Source: Mya arenaria
Taxonomy: Eukaryota; Mollusca; Bivalvia; Myida; Myidae
Direction of reading: 5' to 3'
Assembly (NCBI RefSeq): GCF_026914265.1
Contig: NC_069125.1
Span: 7,522,117 to 7,586,116, forward strand
DNA: 64,000 nt
Of this stretch, positions 1-12,578 are shown one piece after another. Each line of letters starts with the position of its first letter. Positions within the stretch are counted from its first letter, which is position 1. Under the pieces are notes generated by a model. It ran no database searches. It saw nothing but the letters and a program-made list of their open reading frames with translations, and was not told the DNA's origin. The position numbers were made by a program, and so were the translations under genes.

Positions 1-157
1 AATTTGATGTATGAAAGTAGTCGATATTAATGATTTGCTGAACATATGTCATTTGATCGTTCAGTTATAATCGTCTTTTCATATGAATAACGTGTTTGCT
101 AATAGAATAAGTTTAAAACAGTTTTCATTTCTGAAGGTAAATAATAAAAACACACTG

Positions 158-210
158 TTTCGGTAATGACTCAATGTTGCGGTAATGACGTCACTAGTTG
201 CGGTAATGAC
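158..210 (+). repeat. Left cluster of CGGTAATGAC motifs
   Basis: Three copies of CGGTAATGAC at 161-170, 180-189 and 201-210, spaced about 20 bp apart (roughly two helical turns). They lie downstream of the minus-strand transposase-like gene. Confidence 0.8.
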
Positions 211-821
211 AAACTAGATTTGTATACAACTCATTTTATTAGAATGACGTATTCTTGATAATAATGCATTATAAGGACGTCCATATTCATGTTATAAGTT
301 TATACATTTCTTATCTATATAAACAATCCCATAAAGGTTGGTTTTGATACCAATCAACACGCACACACATAACTCGTAAATGGTACATCTAACAATATTT
401 CATTAACAAGAGCGCCGCAAAACGCCAACGCCTGTCCATTTATTTAAGTCGAAACAGACATAACTAAATCATTTTTAAAGTCTTAGTTACGCCTTTGCTG
501 AACACATGCAAATGGTCTCCTATAACGTGTATTCCAAGTTCCATTTTGATATCGTAATTGTATTAATTATGGCTGTCGGTTTAAGATTTTGCATGAGGAC
601 GAGCTACCGCCGCCGAGAGTATCAAAATTCCTCGAAAAAAAAACAGATGGGGAAAATCAGTTAAATCATCTATAACAATAACGATTTGCCCCTCTAGCTC
701 TACATGCAGTATATACAATAAAGTAAGTCATTGTGTGACAAATATTGCATTAAAACAATCAAAACATGAATAGAACAGCAAATTAATAACTAGTTTACAG
801 TTCAACCAATGGGATAACACG
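211..821. other. Non-coding stretch inside the transposon
   Basis: AT-rich sequence between the left motif cluster and the last exon of the transposase-like gene. I see no exon, RNA gene or further repeat here. Confidence 0.4.
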
Positions 822-3800
822 TTATAAAGCCTTCTTTCCCGCTTCATCAAGCCCCATTTTCTCGAGGATGCGTTTCCACATACAAGAGTCAATGTGGCGG
901 TGTCGCTTTGTGACCAATGCCGGTTCCTCTTCAAGTAGGGTTATAAGCTTTTCATTGCCGTACCACAGGCGGTCTTCGACGAGTGGCCAAAAGAAACGAT
1001 TAGGACCTATTCTACACATGGCCGTGACCTCTACTGTGTCTTCGTCGACATCCATAATGAGGCCTGGATATGGAAGCCCCTCATAATCAACCACACAGTA
1101 GGAACCAATCAGCGAATCACTCAATACTAGTGGCCGGAACGGATCGTTCGTACTCTATAATGAATTTAATATACATGATATACATTTTCAAGCCATACAA
1201 GAAAACGATAGCCATATAAATCACCGTTAGGATATCGTTGTTTGCCTGTAATGGTTTTACACATTGAAACTGCAGATGAAACAGCATCAACATTGCGAGA
1301 ATAATTGGTTCAAAATCGTAAAATAGTCTGAACTGTTAAGACATATAACTTTACATGTATGCATATTATGTTAAATGTATTTTGCAGCGTTAAAATATAC
1401 ATTCGTTTAGCCGATGTAAAGCGTTGATATATTAAGCTACACTACAAATTATAATCAAACCTGGATGAAATCGTCGGCAACAACATCGGCAGAACTGCCA
1501 CCGCTGGAGCCCCCAGGATTCTCCTGAAATTGATATTCACTAAATTATTACTTGATTATTTCTTTCATTTTATATATATCGTAACAAACTTTAGGGTAAA
1601 ATGTGTGACACTTACATGAGACACGTTCTTGCTCATACAAGTCAGAACTGGCGAGTAGCATTCGCAGTCTTTGAAGCAGAAGCAGCTCAGTGGTCTGGAA
1701 CTTATCAGCCCTCTATTGACAACCGTAGCCTGTGGAAAGTAATGTGCAGCATAGTAATGACAGTATATTTTTGCCAATTTAAGTCGATTTATTACTTAAG
1801 GTATCCGACGCGCAAATTACGTTGTTCTTTTGTTTGGCCATTGTCCGTAATGTTAACTTTTTATGCATGGTGATCCCATATCATTATTTATGTATACATG
1901 TAGATAAACCTTTATCATTTCATGTACCTGGTGCATTTTCATAGTTTCAGGCACTGCTGGTATTGTCACATTGGCGATTTGCCTTTCGTAGTTTGCCACT
2001 GCCTCTTCCTTTATCTCGAACATTAGTATCGATGTAGTATCTTTCAGGCCATCTATAAGGTCCGCAGCGCACATGACGTCCATTCCTTTACTATTGACGA
2101 GCTGGTCAGCATGGCGTTTAATTGTTGCCCCTACGCCGTCAGGGGCCCCCCTACCGTGACCAGCTTCTAGAAAGTTCCACGTGCTATATTTAAATCCCAT
2201 GTCGATTATTTCAGTCGAAAAAAGAAAGAAGTTCGACCTAGATCGATACTGAGTGGTTGGGCCATCGCTTACGAAATGCACAGAGTCAACTGACGATTTT
2301 GTTTTCATGTGTTGTAACACTGGATTCAAATGTGCCCATATGGCAGGTGGGGAATGTTTCAGGCAGTCTGATATAGTACTAAAGGCTGTTGCAGTCCCTT
2401 GCAAATATGCGACGCCTGTATGGATCGATATCTGGCGCTGTGACGCCCCAAAATGCATTGACTGTATTTCTTTCCCATATTTGCAATTGAAATTCTCCGA
2501 AAAATCTACGTGTATTATCATGCTTTTTTCATTTAATGTTTGCCGTAGCTGTCTAATTTCTCTGTACTGGTGCGTTATATTAAAGATATGACGGGCTATT
2601 CGATTCAAATCTTTCGTAAATTCCTGTACTAACGTTTCGATTGTCCCTTGTTGATTGGATTTCACTGTAACAGATTGTTTTTTCACTTCAATATTACCCG
2701 CTTCTCTGACCTTTTCCTTTTGTATGGTAACATTTTTCCATTCTTTCCAACTAACTTGCCTTCCACTTTCCAAATTGGTTGCAACCGTTATTTCTTTGCA
2801 TGCCTGACATTCTCTATACATGCATTCTTTTATGCCCTTGTTGCAAACAATTTCTAAAATCAATTCGTCAACACATCGACTTTTAATGATTTTTTTCTGA
2901 GAATAATCTATTTATTTTGTAATTTGTGTTTTCGTGTATTTTGCAAAGACAAGTTTCTCTATCCTTCTCTGTTGCTTTAAGCACCCAGAATGGTTTCAGT
3001 TTACAGAATAGGCTATAGGAAACCTTGCTTTTTTGTTCGCATAGAAATTTTGAATGGAGATTTTTTAAGGTATCATTTAAAAGTCGTATTTGTTTCTTAT
3101 CGCCCGACCGACTGATTGTAGACTTTTTTCCCGCCTTAACTCGCGAATTGTCGTCTCTGTCTAAGAAATTTACAACCATGATTTTCAAAAGAGACGGTCG
3201 TTTAGACGGTCGTTTAGACGGTCGTTTCTTGGTTTTTGTTTTGCTATTAGAGGATATTCCAAATATTTGCTTCTCATACTTGTTTAGTCTGTACTTTTTC
3301 AAAATAGACTTTTTCAGAGCGGCTCCCCTTATTTGTCTTTTCTCCTGCTTAGTTTTGGCGTCTTTATATGATTCCTGAATGTTTCTTACCGTTATAAGGC
3401 GAAGTGTTAAATGTTTTCTCAACTCTTTACTTTCCATTGTTATTTTAACCCTTCTTTCAAGTTCTGTTTCATTTGGTTGTTTTAAGCGATAGGCTCGTTT
3501 ACGGTACTTTTCTTTTAGCCGTCTTTCATGGTCTAAATCTACTTTCAACCTAAATATCTCCCTATATGCTCTAGCCCTATCCCGCCTAGTTACCTTTCAA
3601 CCTTTCTGTTTTCTTGTAATTTGGTCGGCGTCGTTGACTATTTGTATTGGCTCAGGAGTTTGAGGGGGGCTCAGGGTATTTTCAATGTGTCCTAAAATCA
3701 TTTTGTCTCTAATGCGTTTATTTTGGGTGTTTTTCTTCCAGTTGCGCCTAGTTTTCCTTTTCTCCCTCGCATTCATATCTTTTACAGATTTAATATGGCC

Positions 3801-4664
3801 GCTTTCTTTTCTTTTTAAGTAGCGCTCTTTTTCTTTTTCTTTATATTGTTGATGCAAGTTAGGATTTTCCCGTTGTCTCTTCCTCCAGAGCGCAGACCTT
3901 TCTCCGCTTGTCATACCCATGATTTAATTGAAGCAGGTATAAACTTCTTTTGTCTTTTAAATTTGAAATGGAGTCGCGCAAATCACAGATATGTTTCGAA
4001 TAAATGATGAATTCTTCGTTGTGTTTTGTTTTCAACAAATGGTACAGAATGCGCTCAGTTTTACCAATATTTATGTCTAAAGCATTGAGTTTTATCTTTA
4101 AACCTACAAATAAAATAATATCATTATAGATCTACATGCTAATGCAATTTTTATTCATCAGTTTTGTTTATATTACAAAACAATGTATTAAACTCAAATT
4201 ATACGCTGCGTAACGTTGACAAAGTTTAAATTGTTTTCGATTTTATCGAATGCAAAATTAAGTAACACACTTGAAGAATATATCGCGTGGTCTATTTATT
4301 AAGTAATATCACAATGTTTGCCTACAATCCACGAAAAAAAAACATTATTAAATGGCTTGGTCTACCAATATTGTCATTACCGAAACATCTGTGTCATTAC
4401 CGAAACAAAATATCCGTTTCGGTAATGACTGTTTCGGTAATGACATGTTGTAAATATATTGCGCGGTAAACATCCGGATTTAACATTGACAACTTTTATT
4501 TTGCGTTATGATAAAGTTGAACACTATCTTAGTGTTAACGATTTGTTTAAAAAAATGCTAGTTAAACGTAATGTCATAAACCAATGTATTCGGTAATGAC
4601 AGACAAAAAATGTACGTTTTAAAAACAAAAACTTACCACTGAGCTGAGTATCGACATCGGCCAT
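822..4664 (-). pseudogene. Spliced transposase-like gene, putative DDE/RNase H fold, frame-broken
   Basis: Coding segments on the minus strand are: 4637-4664 (start MADVDTQLS, donor GTAAGT); an exon from 4103 that continues a coiled-coil-like stretch; a basic N-terminal ORF at 3597-3920; 2883-3548; 1928 to about 2890; 1461-1523; and 822-1154. The last three exons join in phase 0 at good GT/AG sites. The core shows HVDFSEN, VSDGPTTQY and FLEAGHGRGAPDGVG, whose D, D and E are in the order of a DDE catalytic triad. The last exon has a compact domain around SYCVVDYEGLPYPG and NRFFWPLVEDRLWY that resembles the C-termini of uncharacterised metazoan transposon proteins I recall. The frame changes between 3597 and 3548 and again near 2885, so the copy is probably dead. 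The superfamily is not recognised; the DDE assignment is inference. Confidence 0.65.
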
Positions 4665-4781
4665 ATCGATCCGGTTTAAATTTTCGCGCCTTTTAAACTA
4701 TCTGATGACGTAAGCGCGTTACTGCTACGAAGCGTCATATATCGACTAATTGGATTTTAATAAGGCTGTTGCGGTAATGAC
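4373..4781. repeat. Right cluster of CGGTAATGAC motifs in both orientations
   Basis: Inverted copies at 4373-4382 and 4393-4402 and direct copies at 4420-4429, 4435-4444, 4591-4600 and 4772-4781. The tight group at 4373-4444 is an imperfect palindrome. It lies in the first intron of the minus-strand gene, whose first exon is 4637-4664, so the sites could also affect its transcription. Confidence 0.8.
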
Positions 4782-5214
4782 AAATGTTTGGGACAACCCT
4801 TTTAATTTATTTTTATCATAGAAAACAGTGTTATTGAGTTAATTAAGCATGTCTTGATTTAAATATAAGGTATTTTTAATTAATCAGATAAAAAATGATT
4901 TAGTTCAGGAACATCTTTGTTCTTTTTTTCAAATTCAAACATTACGCTTTAAACAATGGGACATACATTTTCTTATGATTTTCCTGAAGGTGGCAAGTGA
5001 AAATAAATTTTTAAGAAGCCTAAGCCAAATATAAGAGACGTACATATAGATTGATTGTATTTTATAATGGCTCAAATTATACAGAAGGTCAGAAGATAGT
5101 AAAACAAATGTAAAAACGCCGTATCATTTAGAAGAAAATTTTATGGGACTTGAAAATCTCTTAAAATATAGAATTACCTGGCTCCATTTTGTGTTTTTTG
5201 GATCATATAGCCTG

Positions 5215-5345
5215 CACAGACAGAATGTAACCCTGGTTTGGGCTACCCTAGTTCTTTAACGACCAACAGTGTATAGCACTGCCACGCGCGACCCCATTTG
5301 ACGTCTCTCCCTGAAGAGCCTACGACCCCTGGATTAAAGGTATCA
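5215..5345 (-). repeat. Decayed tRNA-derived SINE, minus strand
   Basis: The reverse complement contains GTTAAAGAACTAGGG followed by CAGGGTTACATTCTGTCTG. The same 3' motif pair occurs on the plus strand at 32700-32755. Upstream in the same orientation is TCCAGGGGTCGTAGG, matching the anticodon-arm to B-box region of the SINE head at 31880. The copy is short and diverged. Confidence 0.55.
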
Positions 5346-5447
5346 TGTCTACTCGGCCCATTTACCTTTTCGGCCTGTTCCAAATCGGCCTGAAATGCCT
5401 ACAGTCCAGCTGAGCACAGTATATGTTACAGAGAGCCAGTAAGCAGA

Positions 5448-5514
5448 ATGTTGAGCATCATGATGACGGTTTTGTTAGCACTACGCTCCATACATTTATA
5501 TCCTGTGCGAAGAG
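5448..5514 (+). CDS. Candidate orphan signal-peptide exon
   Basis: An ATG opens 22 codons (MLSIMMTVLLALRSIHLYPV...) with a hydrophobic core, followed at once by a consensus donor AGAG|GTGAGT, leaving phase 1. This is the usual form of a first exon for a secreted protein; the Kazal gene and both lectins in this window also end exon 1 in phase 1. No phase-matched second exon was found, so this may be chance or a relic. Confidence 0.22.
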
Positions 5515-5990
5515 GTGAGTAATCGGCGCGTGTTAAGTATATAGTATCATTTGAATTATAATACTTAAAAAAACTACTATATTGCACGAAATGCTATTTC
5601 GGTTCACTGAGGTATCAGCGGTGATCATTCAGGTACCACTACCGACAACATTGACGAATCGATGCGGCCTTCATGCGTTAAACACACAGTCAATGAAGTG
5701 TACGTACATGCATATCATAAGAGATGAGGTTAGTTTAGTTAAATAAAGTATAGTTTTATCCATTTGTTCTGGAGTAGGATTTAGTGTCGTACGCATGTTC
5801 AATCAGTAGAACGAAATATGCATATTTATTGTTACCGATACCAGACTGCCATGATGATTCAATAGTGCCAATCGCCGAGTCCACAATTTTAACCATTGAC
5901 GTCAGTACCTTTACTGACGAAACCTCATCTTAATCGTATTTCTCTTTCTTTCTGAGTCCATTTTGTCTCTTGAAGAAACAACATCTCTGT

Positions 5991-6176
5991 TAAAGATGCA
6001 CTCTTACTCACAAATAAGATTTACCACAATTAATATAATTGTTCTAATATACCCAAAAGGATGAATAAAAGTCGAAAACAATGGTTTTCATGAAAGATGC
6101 AGAGTTTAATTTGAAAGAAAGGTGCAGAAAACACCGTATTTCTACCTAATCAGACAATAGTAGATCACAGTAGATA
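5991..6176 (+). mobile_element. MITE family A, 5' part only
   Basis: Starts TAAAGATGCACTCTTACTC and matches the full copy at 50101-50476 through GATTTACCACAATTAATAT and GAGTTTAATTTGAAAGAAA. The right half is missing; a different repeat begins at about 6177. Confidence 0.6.
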
Positions 6177-6730
6177 TGACCTAGTGACCTAGTTTTTGAA
6201 CCATATGACACACTTTTAAATCGCAGTCGAAATTTAAAAGAACATTCTGACCATGTTTGAACTTAATTAGACCAGTCACCACCATAAAATAGTTTCGAAC
6301 AAGATTTTTGAAAGATCAACATTGTGACCTAATTTTCGATCATATGTGACCCAGTTTAAAATAAGTCCAAGATTTCATCAAGGAAAACATTCTAATTAAG
6401 TTTTATGAATATTTGACCATGTATAATGTCTCAAGTATGTTCCTTTCTTTAAGATTTTTCTAAGATTTGACCTACTGACCTAGTTTTTGACCCACTTTTT
6501 AAGTGGTCTATATTTCATCAAGAGGTACATCATGACCAATTTTGAACATAACTTGACCAATCATTACCATGATATGGTTCTGGAAAAGATTTTTTAAAGA
6601 TTTGACCTAGTGACCTAATTTATGATCATGTGTGACCCTGTTTTATCTACGACCAAGAGTTCATCAAGGAAAATATTCTGATTAAGTTTCATGAATATTT
6701 GAACATGTATAATGCCTCTAGTATGTTCCA
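6177..6730 (+). repeat. Degenerate tandem repeat with TGACCTAGTGACCTAGTTTT
   Basis: About four diverged units of roughly 145 bp each carry TGACCTAGTGACCTA (6177, 6330, 6470, 6605), then ATCAAGGAAAA-type and ATGAATATTTGA-type blocks. No coding potential is seen. Confidence 0.6.
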
Positions 6731-6794
6731 AAAATTTATCCACTTCATCTATAAACGTTCAAGAGTATTTTAAAAACAAATTGATAATTGTAAG

Positions 6795-6948
6795 GGGTCA
6801 CGGACATTACGTCCACTCTATCCGTACAAATAACATCATAAATCATGGTCCGTTTCTGAAGATGGTCCGTAATGTTCCTAAATCTGATCCGTAATGTCCC
6901 TAAATCTGGTCCGTAATGTCTGGTCCGTAATGTCCATGGTCCATCTTT
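6795..6948. repeat. Cluster of GGTCCGTAATGTC motifs
   Basis: One inverted GGACATTACG (near 6801) and at least four direct CCGTAATGT(C/T) copies between 6865 and 6945, in a 150-bp block with poor inverted ends. The core differs by two bases from the CGGTAATGAC motif of the first transposon. It may be a small non-autonomous relative or one end of a related element. Confidence 0.5.
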
Positions 6949-8170
6949 TCACCGCAGACAAAGCTGAATCACTATCATCTAAATATTACCTACAGTAAAT
7001 GTATATATAGTAATTCAAGAACTCATCTGAGTATTACATGACTACAGTTGTCTACTGTTATCTTATTTCGCGTGAATGAACATTATTTTCGTAGTTTTGT
7101 TTAGAAATCTAAATTTCGCTGAAATAAGGTGAGAATAACGGTTTCCGGACAATTCGGCACCAAACGAATTCGGCATACATACCTTTTCGGCACTAAGTTA
7201 ATTCGGCACCACCAATTCGGCACCATCCGACTGGATACCAAGATAATTCGGCACCGTTTTGTTTTAATTTTTGCTCATGTATTTAAGCATTAAGGGTTAA
7301 AATGTTTTTCAAGAAAATAATTATTCCCCGAAATATTTATAGAGCAACTTTTTTTTTACTTTTTTTCAATTCTTATTTTTGAATTCATTTTCATTGATAT
7401 ACCGTACCGTTTTCAAAATTTTAAGTACTGGTACAAATATTTTAAAAGCATTCAAATCCGTTTTTGTTTTTGTTTTTTTTGTTATACTGAATTCAAAAGG
7501 AATGTTCGAGATAACAAACAATATACGTGACATAATAAAAATGTTAACATTACAACTTTATGATGAAACGTTCGTTGTTAAAAAAAACAAAAACAAAAAC
7601 CAACATATGAAAGTATTTTGCAAAAATAAAAATAAGATGCTATGGTATAATACAAAATTTAATATGATTTTTATAAAAATGAACTCGTTAAAGTCGATTT
7701 TAAACGTAAATTCATTTACACGAAAATGAATATAATTATTATTTAAACTTAAATCATTTTATTGACAAATTGCTTTCTTATTCCATATGCATAGAATACT
7801 TAAATCGAATATCTCCATGAACTACTAAAACATTATGAAAATAAACAGACGACTTTAAATTTATTACAGAGTTATTTGTTGTGTGATGAGATTATTATCT
7901 ATGAAAACACATGTCATAGTGTGTCGGCATGTGTCTCGTTAATTAACCCTATCCGTTCAATCCCTGGTGTGAAAATTAATAATAATCTTTAACATACCAT
8001 TGTTTATTGATAACCATATGTTTTAATTGAGTACAGGGAGGTCGCGTGGCATTTTTCTGAATTATATTACTGTGCGTATATACTTAGTCAGACTGATTTT
8101 CATTTATAGTTGTAGAATTTTTCTATTTAACTGTTAACGTTCCGATTGATAATCTGTATTGGATTTAACA

Positions 8171-8281
8171 ATGATCGACGATTTGTGCATAAAGTGTCGC
8201 CGTCTTGTGAAGCTTAGGCAAAAGGAATGGACTTGTATATCATGTGGAAAAAAAACACACAACATGAACAGTGCCTTGAAG
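8171..8281 (+). CDS. Small zinc-ribbon-like exon inside the 7.1-10.6 kb element
   Basis: The ORF begins MIDDLCIKCRRLVKLRQKEW and has two CxxC pairs (CIKC, CISC) followed by a His, then a donor AAG|GTAAAA at 8282. A phase-0 acceptor (CTACAG) at 8487 opens a 60-residue continuation ending at 8670. The Cys-pair pattern suggests a zinc-binding N-terminal domain, as often seen in transposon proteins. The family is not recognised and the joining of the two parts is inference. Confidence 0.3.
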
Positions 8282-9788
8282 GTAAAATCTTCCTTTTTAT
8301 ATGTTAAATGAAACTCTCTTTTTTCAATTATTATATTGTTGCAAAAATGGGTATTTTGTTAGTATAATAAGTGATTGTTTTAGTTTACGTACTTATTATT
8401 CATGTGTTTTCTTTTCTGCATAAACACATGTTATACTTAATATAGACTACATAAAAATAATTATGTTTTATCTGTTTTAAACTACAGATGGAGCTGAGAC
8501 ATGTTCGTTTGGGAGCTGAGACATGTTCGTTTGTGTGCGGGCCAAGCGAAGAAAATATTCCGGAAAGGGAATCATGTAAATTGCCGACGATAACGCATAG
8601 AGAGCGCATTCCGTCGTCTTCGGAAAAAGGCAATAACCCCCAAAATTTGAGATTCTCTGTGAATACATAGACGACCAGTGGATGGCCAACTCTTGCTGGA
8701 CTGTGCGCGAGTAGTCTTGCTATCGTCAGTCTGTCAGGACAAACAATGACTGCGAAGGTAAGCAAAAATCTAAATCCCAACTTGTTAAATAAAGCATTAT
8801 ATTCTAGTAGCATTATCGTTCAGCTGCACCGACTTAACATTATGTGCAACTATAATGAACAATTGTAGAGCCATAGCATAACATTAAGATAAAACAAACT
8901 ACCGATCGCGTGCAATAAATTTTGTTTATAAATAGTTTTATACCAATATATACAATTTAAGGATGGCACAGTAAAGCGGGTCGCAGTAATTTGCAGTTTT
9001 ACGTTCTTGTGCCATTGCTGCAGCGTGAGGCCGAGACTGTTGGACGACATATACAGCTTCAGCCTTTCTTTAGTCAATACGGGCAATGTATCGACCCATT
9101 TGAAAATGCACAGCGGAGTATCACTCTTTATGTACTAACAAAAATCAAAGTACATTATAATTGTCACAAGACAAAAGTTATATATTAAATAATTTGTTTT
9201 AAAATAAGAAAATATGCATTCATTTCGAATACTACAAAATAAAGCAATTAAGTATACCTCCTAGATTTTAAACAGTCAAATGTTCGCTGACATCTGTTCT
9301 AATTCTCTAAAAATCTAAATGGAGAAAATAGGCTTAACATTGTTTCATGTTTTTACCCATTCATTTCAGATCCATTTGGTGTTACGTTTTAGCTTCTCGA
9401 AGAAACTTACGCCTCGATGGAAGATCAGCTCAAGATTTTTGCAAACTTTCATGTATATTCAATTATTAACTAAAAATTGTATTTGCAAATGATAATTTTA
9501 GAATTGCCTTTAAATTTTGAATTAAATTTTTGACAATGAACGTGTCTTGTAATTATTACTTACCCACAGCGCACGCGTTTTACTAACTTTAATTATTGTT
9601 CAAAAAAATAAGAAGTAAAATATCCCCCAATAAACAAATGTATGCGTATGCTATTAAAATAAGAACCGCTGAAATAAATTTAGATGTAAAGAAAGATATA
9701 GAAAACACAACAAAATACACTGCATAACAAAAAAACCCCAGATGTTCATAATCTTGGGCCATCTGTTATTACTGAAAAAAAAACGATA

Positions 9789-10419
9789 CTGGGTGAGTAC
9801 CTAAATCAGAACAGTACCTAAATATGGAACACCCATCATAAAAGTGTTTTTCTGATTGAGATCAGTTTATTTACGATTTAATCAATAAAGACGTTTGTCT
9901 TAGATATATATTCCAAAGAACACGATCCTCCGGTAAGTATTTCAAATACTGCTAACATTTGAAGTTTTTCATGTTCGAATGTCAATACATAGCACGCGGG
10001 GAAAAGAAGACTTCATGCTTGCCACAATCAACGCATACTGGTACAGCCTGTATTTTACTGAAATCATCAAATTTTACTGACAAAAATGACAAAAATAACA
10101 AGCTGGAAATAACAAAAATTATTAATTTACTTAAACAAACCATGGAGCAATAATTTTAAAAGAATACATAAACATAAATAACGAAATAAAACTGTTCCAT
10201 ATTTAGGTACTCCAAGGACGAAATTGGCAGTCCTTAAATATGCGGTTAATAAAGTACTTTTCATGCAGATTGGTAGTATCTTAAAAAATGCCATTTATAT
10301 CAACCAATTATTCTTGAATCCTAGTATGCTGATGGAAAATTGTGTAGTTGTGGTGCAAGTCTAACTTAAAATATTTAAAAAATAGGGCCGAAAGTGTTCC
10401 GATTTAGGTATTCACCCAG
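9789..10419. mobile_element. TA-flanked MITE nested in the 8-bp TSD element
   Basis: Ends CTGGGTGAGTACCTAAATC and GATTTAGGTATTCACCCAG are inverted repeats bordered by TA on both sides (9787-9788, 10420-10421), as for Tc1/mariner-type elements. Inner copies of CCTAAATATGGAAC also occur near both ends (9820, 10195 inverted). About 630 bp with no convincing ORF, hence non-autonomous. Confidence 0.75.
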
Positions 10420-10643
10420 TACATGATACTCATATTGGATGATCGAATGTTTTTTGAAAGGAAGATTAATTGAAATAAACGAACCATATAACGAATGAGA
10501 ACAGTTGAGTTAAAGATAATTTGAATTATGTGCCGAATTGACTATGCTTTATGGTGCCGAGTTGACGGGGTGCCGAATGTGTTGGTGCCAAATTGACTAT
10601 GCCGAATTCGTTTGGTGCCGAATTGTGCAGTTACCAGAATAAC

Positions 10644-12180
<1,537 letters not shown>

Positions 12181-12578
12181 AATAAAAAATATTTACAAAT
12201 GATAAACTCTGTAAAAATAAGTAAGTACTGAGTACGGTATTATATGTTTTGCTTTTTCAGGACTGGTGTTTGTTGGATTTTTCATGTTAGCATTAATTGA
12301 AGATTAACTTGTGCAAACCACCTTCCTATCATTTTCTTTTTGAAAAAAAGAAGGTTTAATTGATAAAAAACAACATCAGTACACAAACAAAAGGATGATG
12401 AAATACTATAAAGATTTACCAAGAAGCAAATTAATGACTTAAGGTGATATTGATTTGTCATCATATCATGATGAAAGACTAACATTCAAGTATTGAAGAA
12501 TATAAGAGAGTTTAAGATTTGGAAGTACTGTTATATGTATCTGAATGTTGTGAAATACATGGTTATAAAAGTGGCAAG

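Larger units (their letters stand above)
150..4800 (-). mobile_element. DNA transposon with repeated CGGTAATGAC motifs (boundaries approximate)
   Basis: A spliced transposase-like gene lies between two groups of the 10-mer CGGTAATGAC. The left group has three direct copies (161, 180, 201). The right group has two inverted copies (4373, 4393) and four direct copies (4420, 4435, 4591, 4772). Several copies share the longer form TGTTTCGGTAATGAC. Clustered short motifs near both ends of a transposon are typical transposase binding sites. I could not find a clean terminal inverted repeat or target duplication, so the left end may lie outside the window and the limits given are rough. Confidence 0.6.
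7140..10635. mobile_element. 3.5-kb TIR element with AATTCGGCACC motif arrays and 8-bp target duplication
   Basis: The left end has ACAATTCGGCACCAAACGAA and the right end its exact inverse (TTCGTTTGGTGCCGAATTGT), extending outward as an imperfect repeat to GGT...ACC. The 8-mer AGAATAAC flanks both sides exactly (7132-7139 and 10636-10643). Inside each end lie further copies of TTCGGCAC in mixed orientation (7145-7260 and 10530-10625). An 8-bp duplication fits hAT-, Merlin-, P- or Zisupton-like elements. No long transposase ORF remains; another element is nested at 9789-10419. Confidence 0.85.

Noticed and set aside
7379-7729. 116-residue plus-strand ORF
   Set aside because: Lys/Asn/Phe-rich low-complexity translation of AT-rich DNA inside a transposon; no motif.
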